Of a stretch of 64,000 nt of DNA, positions 24,201 through 36,200 are shown piece by piece (positions within the stretch are counted from its first letter, which is position 1; each line of letters opens with the position of its first letter). The position numbers and the translations under genes were made by a program. This DNA is from Climacteris rufus (lineage: Eukaryota; Chordata; Aves; Passeriformes; Climacteridae). The notes under the pieces were generated by a model that saw only the letters and a program-made list of their open reading frames with translations, was not told the origin of the DNA and searched no databases. Location of the stretch: assembly GCA_013398175.1 (NCBI GenBank), contig VZRZ01002686.1, positions 452,537-516,536 of the forward strand, given 5' to 3'.

Positions 24201-27200
24201 GGGCTGAGAGGGAATGTGTGGACTCTGAAGTGTGTCCCCGACCAGCAGCGGGTGGGTGTGCAGGGGCTGCCTCCTGCCATCGCTCTCGGAATATCCCAGC
24301 TGGTCAGGCTGACAGCAGCCAGGGTTTGTGCTGCTCCGCAGAGCAACCAGCCCGGCTCGTTGGCAGTGCAGGTTGGGAGCTGTAATCCTGCCCTGCCAGC
24401 ACACTTCCCGGGAGCCCGGGGTGGGAGGCAGCCTCCCAGTCGGCTTGCAGGGGCACATGCTGTGGTGTTGGGCTTTGTTTATGAGTAGCGAACGTTCCTT
24501 TCACAGGACAGCGTCAGCTCAGCCTCCCCCCTCTTCAAGTGAGGTACACAGAGGTGCAAACACCTGTCCCTCGGTGCTTCACGTTTTCTCTGGGCTTAGA
24601 CAAAGAGCCTCCAACTTGTGTTTCATGAGAGGCCCTCATTCTTTGGTTCTTTGACAGAAGGCAAAATTGGTATATTCACGTTCCTACCAAGTACTTCATC
24701 CCCTCTTGTGGTGGTTCTTGGTGGTTTGCTGTTCTCTTTCACTTACACACCAGGCAAGTGAAAGGGGTTCACATTCTGTGTATTTCCAAAGTAACTTTTG
24801 ATGATTTGACTGTTAACCTAAACTAGGTTTTGCGCAGCTAAAACTCTGCTGTGTCTTTTGGAAGCTGGAGCCCGAATTCCCGTTGGGGTTGTTTTTGTTC
24901 GGTTTTTGCCACAAGCGGGTGGGTGGAAAGCCGAGTTCTGTGTGCGCGGAGGCCGCGTGGGGCGGGCCGGGCCCGCGGTGCCGTTTGCGGGGGAGCCCTC
25001 GGAAGGCTCCCGCGGGTGCCGGGGTCGCTCCCCTCGGCGCGGGGGCTTTGTGCGCCCCGGCCGCCTCATTAGCATGCTGGCCGGGCGAGCGGTGCTCTGC
25101 TGGCTTACCAGCTGTTCCTGCTGCTCCCGACAATGTCCGGCGTGCCGGGATGGCCGCGCTGCCGCGGCCGCCGCCGCGCACAGACAGCCTTTCCGCTGGG
25201 GATGCCCACGTGGCCGCCCCGCAGCCGCGGCACCGCAGCGCCGAGCCGGCCCTCGCATGGCATATGGTGTCTGGATTCATACAAGATGCAAAACTATTCT
25301 GCCGCTAATGCACAATGACTCATAGCATTGCTAATTTTTCCAACAAAAGCCCACTTCCACACCCACACTTTTAACCCCTCAGGCTAAAAAGCCTCTTCTT
25401 TAGTTTCAAAGCCATGGAAATGTAAGGAGGTGGCTTCTGGATCAATATCTGAAACCCTATATTTATTTAAAGCATATGTACGCTCTAACGCTAATTTTAA
25501 ATTTTACTAAAAGCCAGGTTGCAAATCAACGCTCTAACGTGCGGCAGTTTTTTTGTTCCAAAGTGGATTCGTTGTCAGATGGTGGGATTTTAAAATTTTT
25601 TGGCAGCTAACGTATTAAAAAAATAATCAGAAGTCACCATAGATAATAAAAAGTCACCAAGATAATAAAAAGTTCTTTTCATTTAAGAGGCAATCCAGGC
25701 ATTGCAGCTAGTGGGTCCACAAGGAGTATATATTCTAGCACGAGTTCCCAAGCCACTTGGTGTAAGCAGCATGTAATATTTGGGGATCTTTGCTATTTAC
25801 TGGCTCTTCGGGAACAATAATAATGCACTTTCCAACTAGAGGGAGCTGCTGGTATCCCTGATGCTGATTCTTAACCTTCCAGTCTAATTCCTTTGTGCAG
25901 AACGTACAGCGATCGTTTCGACGTTTTAATAAAATTAAGTTAAATTACCCCGAGTCATTTAGATTAAAAGGATGCGTCTTAATTCTTACAGTGTAATCAT
26001 CAAATTAAACTGCGAAATTCGGGGAAAACTAAAGCCCGCGGTGGTTGCTTTCTGTGGAATTATATAGGTCATGAAAAGGCTCGTTAGGAGAGAGTGAAAA
26101 GGCGAGGCTCGCGTACCGCTGTTCGCAGACAAAAAGCATCCGGGAGGCAGGAGCGCGGGGCAGGAGCGGCGGCGCGGCAGGCAGCGCCCGCTCCCCGCGG
26201 TGCAACAAAGGAACAAAGGGGCCCGTGGGCAGGGATGGAGGTGGTCGAGCTCGGCGCCCGGGCTCCCCGGGAGCCACTTGTTACAGGCTCCCCTGCGGGC
26301 AGCGCTGCGGCAGGTGAAGGCTCCTGCGGGGAGGGGTTTAACTAGTCCTGCCTTTGGAAAGTCTTTCCTGGGGCATGGTTTGGGGGCCGGTGGCTCCACA
26401 CCAGCCTGTGGCGGGTCCAGTGGGATGCACCATGGCCTCCCCAGGGCCAAAGCCCAGGTGCTGACCTTGGAAAGGCGGCTTCCATCCAGCAAGGCCGTTC
26501 CCGTGTCTGGAAACCATGGGTTCGCCTCTCCGCGGTGGTGGAGGCACAAAGGGTGGAGAGCAGATGCACATGTGGGCGCTTCTGTGTGCACATCCCCAGC
26601 ACTCTGGGCACTGGTGGCAGTGCAAACATGTGCTCTCCAGTACAGGTTTACATCATTTTTCAACTTTTCCTTTCCTCTTTTGAAGAAACTCTGACTTTAG
26701 TGTATGGTTTCCATGAGCCATACATGCTGCAATTGCTTGATCAAAAGTTAAAGAATAACTTTCTAAACAGGCAAAATGCTTTTAGGTGTAGCTTCAAATT
26801 TGCTGTATAACTTTGTTTCTTTCTTATTGAGAATGCATGGCTGAATTCAGTGTTGGCCAGGCTTTGAGAGGCAGATCTCCTGACTCCCCTCCACCCTGAT
26901 GGGCTCTGTGCACTTCATACTGAGAGGAGGGAGGCACAGAAATTCTGTGCCTCTTATATAAAAGCTACTCTGATGGGCAGCACCATAATCTTACATCATT
27001 GCTTAGAGAGAAAAGGCTTCCCCTCAACCTGCACTTGAAAAACTTTGAAAGGTATCCTGTTGCTGGGGACATAAACATGGTGACAGCAAGTGAGAGGAAT
27101 TGGAGAAAGCTAGTTTTTGTAGCAGGTTTTCTGGCTGGCATATTGAATTTGTGGTTTTTCTTTCCTCAGCATCATAATTCTGTGTGTATTTCCCAGTACG

Positions 27201-30200
27201 ATTAACTGTCAGGGTTCTGGTGTATAAACAGGAGCAGATGGCTTTTAATGATTTCTTAAACCTAATGCTTAGTAACAATCTAGTGCATGTACAGTATTTT
27301 CTGTTAAACAAAATCTCAGGTAGTTTTCTGGGTTTTAATACTCCTCTGAATTGGCCTGGGCCAGGTTTGTTTTGAGAACCTGTAACTGCTGCTGAACAGC
27401 TGGATTTATGGCACCTCTTTAGTGTCACCCACCTTGCTCATTTTCATCCATGTGACGGTGTGGAAGATCTAATGCTGGCCTACTGTTTGTGGCTTCCATG
27501 AGTAAAACAGGCCTGCCTTCCAGCTGAGCAGGGCAGTGTTGCTCACGCAGCAGTTGTTTCACTCAAAATCTTAGTGCTGCCTGTGTGACAAACTCGGGCT
27601 TAGCTCAGCTTCTCAGTACTGCACAGCCTCGACACCAAAAGTGTGTCAGGACAGCCAACCCATCGCAGCTCAGGGAGTGAGCTCAGCCTCGCAGGCCCTT
27701 TGCTTTGCTGTGTTCCTGAAAGCTCTTTCCTGAACTTGTGTCATCCCAGTGACCCTGATGGGCTTCCTGGTATTGAAGGGGGACCTGTAAGGGCTGTGCC
27801 TGCCAGAGTAGCACCGTTCAGGCAGCACAAGTGTGGCAGTGCAGGGAGGATGCAGAAGCATAGAGCACTTTGGGGAACGAGCCCTGAAGCTCATGCTCAG
27901 CCACTCCACATATCGTAAGTGACCAGGGCTCTGTACTGTGAATTTCCGTCTCCACCTCACCATCTTCCTCTCCCCACTGCCAGCCTCTACTGCAGCTGGG
28001 AAATTTGAGGCTCTGAAAACACCATTTCCCATAGGCAGCTCCAGTGGTAAGAAACAGAAGTGGCTGGGATTATTTTTCTGTCCTTACTTGTTAAATAAAA
28101 CTCCGTGTTATTTGAAGGTTTGGAGTTGTAGAAGTAGCAGTTAGACCCACCCGTGCCCTACACCCTCGGAGGGCTGGTCCAGTCCCCAGGGCTGTCAGGG
28201 GGACAGCACGGCCCTCATTGTTAACTCTCTGAGCCTGGCAGGAGGGAAGGATTGTTCCAATCCAGGAGAATTGTTTTAAATCAGAAACCTTTTCTTTCTA
28301 GGTTTTTGCAGAGCCTGTTGGGTTTTGTACGCCTATGTTTTATGACTTGTTGCCGCGATAATTCAGCTCATCTTACAGGTTTCTCTAATTGTGATTGATG
28401 TGTAATCATTCATTTTATTGAACCTCATTAAGGTCTGTGAACCTCTGTCCCAACTTACAGTAATTAGAGCCCAGATAGCCATTCCATCTGTTCCCAAGCA
28501 CTGGTTAATTAATGAACTTTTAACGTGTTCTTTGCCTTGTAAAAGCCCTCAGTATTCTCAAGTTGCTGAATAGGATTTGCATGCCAGCATTTCCGTTTGT
28601 TTTAAATGCCACAGCAACGTGCAGTTTGGAATCCCAAAAGTCAACACACAAAGTCCTGGGATCTCGGAAAGCAAAGTGGAGAGATTTCACTTTCTGTTCC
28701 CGCTTTGCGCATCAATTACAGTATCTGTGAAACTGGGGTTTGCAAACAAACGCCTCACATGGCCCTCAGTGTTCCTCAGGGCCCAGAACAACAGGTTTGA
28801 ACCTTCCCTTGTCTTGCTAAAGAAAATAGACATGGATCAGTAAACTAAATGTTTCATTTTGCATGCTAATACTTGCTGGAAGAACATTAGAAACGCAATA
28901 CCAGCAGACACACGTTTTCCTGCCCTCATATTTAATCCTTTTGTTACAATTTGAGCGTCAGGCCTGAGACAGCTTTGTTAGTTTTATGTAGCATTCACTA
29001 TAAGGAGGTTTTTAGGATGGAGCAGAACCCACCAGTGCTGCTGGAGCTGTCAGAGAGACTATTGTAGTGATGGTCCAGAACTGGGAGAAAATAGCAGGAC
29101 CTAAGTTCCTGAGTACTCAGAGAGTTTCTCTGCTTCACCTCTGTGCATTCTGACTGTGAAGTAACGTGCTGAGTCAGTGATTTATGTATAGGGAGCAAAT
29201 CATTGTGTTTTTTAAAAATGGCAGTCAATTTCTGTTCACTGAGCAGAGAGGAGAGGCAGTATTTCCAGTATTGGGAGTTTAAGAAAATGGTTGGGGTTTT
29301 TCTCATTGTTGGATTCGTGATCTGGTGCTGGTTCTTACAGCACGGTGCTGTAGGGCTCTGGTTGTGCTTTGCCTCATTTGGATTGCTCTGTGTTTACCTT
29401 CAATATTCAGGACAAGAATTAAGTCATACTACTCAACTCCCTCAAAATCCCTTTCAGCATCCAAAGGCCGACCATCTGTCCGGCCCAGCCATTCTTTCCT
29501 CCCCCAGTATGCATTTGAGCCGGTGCTTTGAGCAAGGCTGTATCCTGGAGAAGCAAAATATGAAGTGAAATAAAGGTCTTGGGCCTGGGGCCGTGTTTAG
29601 CAACGCGAGCCCTCTCCATTGCAGATGGTATTTGTGAAAGGAGTGCCGAGAGCCCCTGGTTTTGTGGGGCCTTCAGCGTGCCGCTCTGGGGCACGGTGGG
29701 TGTCCAAGGCACAGGCGAGCTTCTCTGTGGCGAGAGTTCCAAAACAGCTACTGTCAATTCCTTTTCCAATATTTCTGTGTGCCAGCTCCTCCTCTCACCA
29801 CTGATCCCACACTTCAAACAGTTCATTTGGCAAATCCACGTGTGCTCTGCTGCTCCTTTTTGGGACTAAAGTGTTTTAACTTTTAAGCTGCTGGCAGATC
29901 TGCAAGAAAAATGGGATTTTTCTCAAGCTTTTTGGGAAGTACAGGTGTTTTGTCTGGGAACATGCTAGTTTGTGTGCAGTGTCAGGTGTGTGAGGCTCAG
30001 CCAGGGTGCCTTCTCTTCTCCATTCCTGATGCTCTGCAAGTCCAAGGCTGCGATCTTACTGAAGTTCTTTCAAGATGTCATTCCAGTGGCTGAGATTGAG
30101 TTAGGAACAAATCCAATCAGCATGTGCCTTTACTGAGGCGTGTTTATAAATCATACTGTTCCATTACAGCTGGTATTTTAGGGGATGCAGTTCTCTTTAC

Positions 30201-33200
30201 ATGAAGAAAACCGGGATGTTGTTCCTGGGCAGTCCCTCTCCTGCTCTCCGCAGCATTTGGACTCTGTTTAGCATGTTGTCAGCAGAAAAAAATGTGCAGA
30301 CAGTCTTGGTGAGGCTTGAGCAGCAGCATCCTGGTGAAGGAAAGAGAGGGAGGACCTCTTGCCCCTCTCCTTTGGTGGGATCGTGTTGTTGGCCTGTGCT
30401 GTGTTTTTCTGGATGTGTTTCTCTCTGCTTGGCTGTGTAGAGAGGTGTCCCAGTGTTTGCTGCTCCAGGCTGATGGATGTGAGTCCTCCCCACTGCAAGG
30501 AGATCTACAGGCAGAAATCTCTGGCTTAATGCAATAGAGTGAGTTTAGGGTAATAGATGCTGTATACATAGTTTATCAGTATTTTCTTTTAAACCTATAA
30601 GCATGGGTCCCATTCCACCCTTAGCTAGCTAAATGGAAGTGTTAATTAAGGGAATTACTCTTAAGGCTGTTCTCTGACAGGTAACTGATTTTATACCATA
30701 GGCGTTTACATTAAGATTTTAATATTGCCTGTATTTTGTTTAATACTAACTTCTTTTTATTTTTAGATTGAAATATTTTTAGCAGCTTTTGTGTACATTG
30801 CCTGTAAAACGTTTGATGTTATTTGGGTTTATTAAGAGAGATAAGAGGGATGTTGTTCTATCAGCTGTTAAATATTATCATGTGTTAATCCATATTTTAA
30901 AAGTTCAAAGTCTGCGCTAGCTCGTGTTTCTCTGTTCTTGTTGCTGTTGGTACAGACGTCCTCGTATCGAGCATTCCCATTTGTGTGAAAAATAGAATTC
31001 AGCTCAGGCCATGCATAGATTGTCAGAAAGATTAAAGTGTGCATCGTGCAATTTTTCTTCTTTCAGAAAGGGTCCTTTGATGTGCTAATGTTCACTTTCT
31101 CTCTTTTCATTGCGAAGTGCTGGGCATTGTTTCGGGCTGCAGAACAGTATCTGCTTCAGAGGGGCAGATTCAAACGCCCGGGAGCCCAACCTTAGCAAGG
31201 TAGCAGCATGTGCAGTGATACCAGTGGCCTTGTCCAGGGGATCAGAGAGCAGCGTGCCTGCGTGGATAAACACCACGGCAAAGCCAGGGCAGGGAGTGCA
31301 AAGAGATGCTGTCGAAAAAGCCAAATATTAAATTTCCAGTATCCCACGCCTGCATGCCGGCGTTCCCGCCGTTACACCAAGTCATACGCCTCGGGTCCAA
31401 AGCGGAAAGCTTGGCAGTGCAAGAGGCGCTGTGGGCTCTGAAATCACACCCAAAGAAAAGGCTGTCATGTATTTCCAAAGTTAATTAGCAAGTGAAATTA
31501 TTTGGATGGGCTCATCTTGGGTTGCAGTGGGCATTTTCCAGCTAAGGGATAAAATTTTGCAAGCAGCTCACAGGACTGACTTGAGCTCACGTAGCAGGAG
31601 CCTGATGTGCATTATGACACAGTCATAGTAACAAAGGTGTGTGGAGAATGAGCAGCTATAAACAGCTTTTCTTATGCCAGAAGACACCAGTTCTCCTGTT
31701 GTTATTGACTGGGGAGAAATGGTTTATTGAGTTCCTCAGAATGTAAGTATGGGAAGAGACAGCGTGTAACTGGGCAGGAGCAAGTCCAGTGCTGGTTGAG
31801 TTCTGCAGAAGACTGATTAGTTGATAATTGAATGATAAAAACCTTCCTTTTTAAATGGGGTGAAATTTGGGGATCGATTATTGAGAGACTAAATTAACCA
31901 AAACCTGAATACAGAAAAACCTGCCAGCAGCATGACAGCATGCAGTGTCCCTGCTGTGTGGCTTCTTCCGTGGGTTGCTGTTCCTGCATATTCCCTTCCT
32001 CTGCTTCCACCAGCTTTGATGCTTCATTAAAAATTCATCTTGTGCTCCCTGCCTTTCTCTTTGGGATCCTCATGATCTCCTTTTATATCTGACATGACTC
32101 AGCAGTTAAGGATGTCAAAGAACTTCAGAAGTTTAGCTTAAAGGGCACTGTCTGGAAGCAGCAGTGTGAACACCAAGGGGGTGATGTGCTTCAGTGGAAG
32201 CTTCCCCTGTTTGTGCTCAGGTTGGGTCTGTGAGGAGGCTGTGCCACCTAGGCACAGTGTCCCCTGAGCAACTGGACCCCCAGCACCAGGGACTGAGCTC
32301 CTGGGCACACACACTTCCTTAGGCTCCTTTCTGTGATGTGTGGAGCTGGAGACGGTGCTTTGAGGCACGTGCTGGGGAAGGGTCAGCCCGTGCGGTGATT
32401 TGTGGTCAGCGTCACAAAGGAGTGTGTCTGTGCTGGCTGGAGAATGAAATGTGTCAGAAGGGGCTGGCAGGAAGCAGATGGAAAGGGCTGTGCAGAGCAG
32501 AGTGGCATGGGGCTGTCACTGGGGGCTCCGAGGCAGGGCTTTGGTAGCCTTGGAGAAACGACCAGAGCAGCACAGTTGTCACCAGTTGCCATCCAGCTCT
32601 CCTGCCTGCGCCTGCTCGCAGGGACCAGTGACTCTCCTGCAGGATTCCCACCCCACCCTCACAGCTGTCTCTGCAGCAGCACTGGCTCACTCATTTGCCA
32701 TCTCAAATCAGATTAATTGTCCATTTTAACAAAGTGCTGCCGCTCTGCGAGTCGGCCGTAATCTGATCGCAGTGGAAGCGGGTGCTCCATAACCCAGACA
32801 CCTCGGTGCTGCAGGAGTGCAAGGCCTGTGCTGTGCCCCGTTGCTTGCACAGCACAGCTCTTCACTGATGCTTTGTGGAGGTTGGCATCCTCAGGTTCTG
32901 AATGGTTTTGAGTACAGCATTATCCTGGTGTATTTGTGTGATCCCCAAATGAGCACCTCAGGGGTCTCGCCATGGGCACAGGTCACTGCACCTCTCACCT
33001 GGTGATGTGCAGCTTCCAGGGCAGTGCACTTCAGTGGCTTTCAGTCTGAATACAGACAGAATGCCCAGAACTGGGAAGGACTCCAGCAGCACCTCACCTG
33101 TTTTTTGGGACCACCCTGCTGGTTTGTCAGTCCTTGTTTCTATGATATTTCTTCGTATAGGCAGGAGTTTTTCTTTTGCACTGTTCTGGGGTGGTTTTCA

Positions 33201-36200
33201 GCACTTCTGTCCCATTCTCCTGTGCATTAATACCTGAATACAAAATATATCTATATACAATAGGCTGGTTTCTGGTCTCATTCTCATTCCTTTTCAAAGC
33301 TGTTTTGAACCTGGCTGGTCATGGTGCTAAAAGCAGGCTGCCAGCTTGGGTGTGGGCCCAGCCAAGCAGCCCTCCCTACTGCTCTCTGTCCACTTCCACC
33401 ATCATTTCTCTTGTGCTTGGATTCAGAATTTCGTTGTTTAATAGTGTATTGTACAGCTCAGTCATGAACTTGCCCCATAATTAATTCTAATGATATGACT
33501 TCTTGGCCACCCTGAATTACTTGAAACCTATGGGGAATTTTTTTCAGAAACAGTAGAACATTCAGCAGAAATTAACAGTGGTGAAACCAATGCATTAACT
33601 TGGCTTTTTGTGAAGGAGTCCCATTTTCAGTTTTGCTCCCTCCCCACTCACACGCTCTACCTGATAAGTTAAAAAAAGCAGATTTCATAAACATGGACCG
33701 GAATTTTAATTTACTGCTCCGGGGAAACAGGGAGCCATCACAGCATGCATACTGGCTGAGCTGTGCCATGAAAGTGGAATCCAGTTCCCCTACTGGGAGG
33801 TCACTTTCAGGGGGAAAAAAAAAAGTTATTTTAAATGCTTTTGGGGAGGCTGTTTTCCCGAGGCAGCCCCGTGCCCAGGCTGTGCCGCGTGCGCGGCTGG
33901 CGTTGGGCGCGCGCCGCTGTACCTGTTGCAGACCGCCTGCTTGGAGGGCTGTGTTCATTTAATGGATTTTAAGCAACATCATTCAAAGATCAACAAAAGG
34001 CATTCTGTGTTATATGAATAAAAGATTTCCCCTGGATCCTTGTTAACCCTACAATGCCAGGCAGCGTAATTGAAGTGCAGCCACCTGGCAGGGAGCGCTG
34101 GCCTCAGCTGCCGCAGGGCCCGGCCAGGCGGTGCCAGGTGTGGCTGTGGGGTGCTGGCCGATGCTCAGCGGGGCAGGGGTGGGGTGGCTGGGCTGGGGTG
34201 GCCGCAGGGACCCGCTCGGGGACACGGGTAGGGCACAGAAGGGCAGTGAGGAAGGGAGGCCCTGCTAAACTCCTGCAGCCTCCAGCACTGGGTGGGACCT
34301 GGGGAGCTGTTTGCCCCGTGCCCAGGGCATCCTTGCTCAGTCCTTGCTTTGGAATATCCACAGATGTGCCAGATTATAGTTTTAACCTCCCTCCTCTTTG
34401 TATTTTTTTTTATATGTTTAAATCTGGGACATCCCTGCCGATTCCTTGGTGGGCTTTCTCCGATTTGTTCCTCTACCAGAGAGCAAATTCTCAGCCTGTC
34501 TCACTGCAGCAACAAGTGCATTTAGTGTTAAGCATCTTGGAAATGGTGTCACTCATAATGGGTATGATAATAAGCCCCAGTTACCTGCCCCTGATTGTAA
34601 TAAATGTAAATTACCAACTATAATAGACTTTAAACTGAGCCTTTTAGTGTTAGACATAGAAATAATGAAAAGATCTGTAATAAACCAGAAGGGGCAAAAT
34701 TATTTTGTGTAATTATATTTTGTTCTGCTTGTAGCTGCCAGATCTCCATATTGTTATCAAACTGACAGTGAGAGTTTGGTAACATTCAGTAGGTGAAAAA
34801 AGATGATTATAAATTGAAAAGATTTTTCCATTAGCTACTGAGGGAAAGTTTGACAGTCCACTGGTTATATCCAAGGCACAGAGGTGCCCCTTTCCGAGAT
34901 GTCATTCCACTGGCTGTGATTGAGTTATAACTAAATTAATGGAGATTTTTTTAGGAACAAATTCATTTGGTGTGTGCATTTATATTCCACATAATTCCAG
35001 GAATCCCTGTATCTGTGTTCTGCTCAGCACAGAAAGCCTTTGGGCATGGGACAGGCTGTGCTGTCAGACATCAGTTGTTCCAGGGGCTGGGAATTGCACA
35101 GCATTAATGACAGCACAATTTATTCTTTTCTAGCCTATATGTTAAGAACTTTTATGGCATACTCTCATTCAAAAAAATTTAAAATACTTGTAAAATCCTA
35201 TAACTTCTTCACAGATTTTAAAATCTGTAACAAATGTATTTTCAGATCAATTAAGCTTTCCAGGGATTTACATTTGGAAAACATTTAGTTTTGAAGACCT
35301 GGCAGCATTGCTATTGAAGATTAAAAAATCAACTCTCTTTTTAAGAGCACTACACAAGTGTGATATTCCATAGGCAATGGAGAAGGGCATTTGTTACCTC
35401 CTACAGGCTTGCAGTGCTTTTTACTCCTTCCTCTGAGACAAGCTGTGTCTAAGTTGGTTCAGCAGACACCTTGGTGCTTGTTGGGATCAGAAGGACTGAT
35501 TCAAAGCTAACCAAATTACCATTTTTGTTTCATTGTATTTAAAATCAAGAAAGGCATTTCCTATTTGTCTGTGTTCACATAGGTGACAACGTTCTCCTGA
35601 CTTACCCTTGGCATCTGTGCCCCACTGCAATAGCACTTGTAGCAGTGTGCTCAGAAACTCAAAACAGCCAGGCCTGTGGTGACTGTAACCTCAGCTGCTT
35701 TGTGAGGCTGCAGCTCCACAGAAGTTCTGTGAGTGTGCAGCTGAGTGGGACTCTACCCTGTTCAACACAGATTTTGTAGGAGACATTGTCATCACCCTGT
35801 TCCACCGTTCTGCAGTGAACTCTGAGTTTTGAGTCTGGCATTATCTCCCCCTTCCCCTGCCTCTGGGTGTTTAGATTTCAAAGCTGAGAATTGTGGAGGT
35901 TGGCATCCTCAGCTTCTGAATGGTTTTGAGTACAGCATTATCCTGGGAGATTCCCAGCTGTGCCTTCACCTGGACACTGCTGTGACAGAGCTTGATCTGT
36001 TCCTTGTCTCCAGGTGCTCTATGGAGCAGTGGGCTGAGGAGCAGAGCTCGTGTGGCATGTGAACTGTTTTGGTGGCATTTCTGGCTTTGGGTGAATATAC
36101 CTGTGTTTGGGGAGTGGGGTGCCAAGAAGTGTAGGAATGTTAAATGTACTGAGGAGGGTACATGTCGCTGTCTGACTGGAGGCACACATGCCTGCAAGTC

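Noticed and set aside
24813..25325. Several 140-155-codon open frames in four overlapping readings
   Set aside because: GC-driven loss of stop codons in a CpG island; Ala/Arg/Gly/Pro-rich with no domain.
34140..34260. G-rich stretch with possible promoter or quadruplex
   Set aside because: G-runs are present but there is no CpG island, TATA or conserved-looking context; too weak to call.
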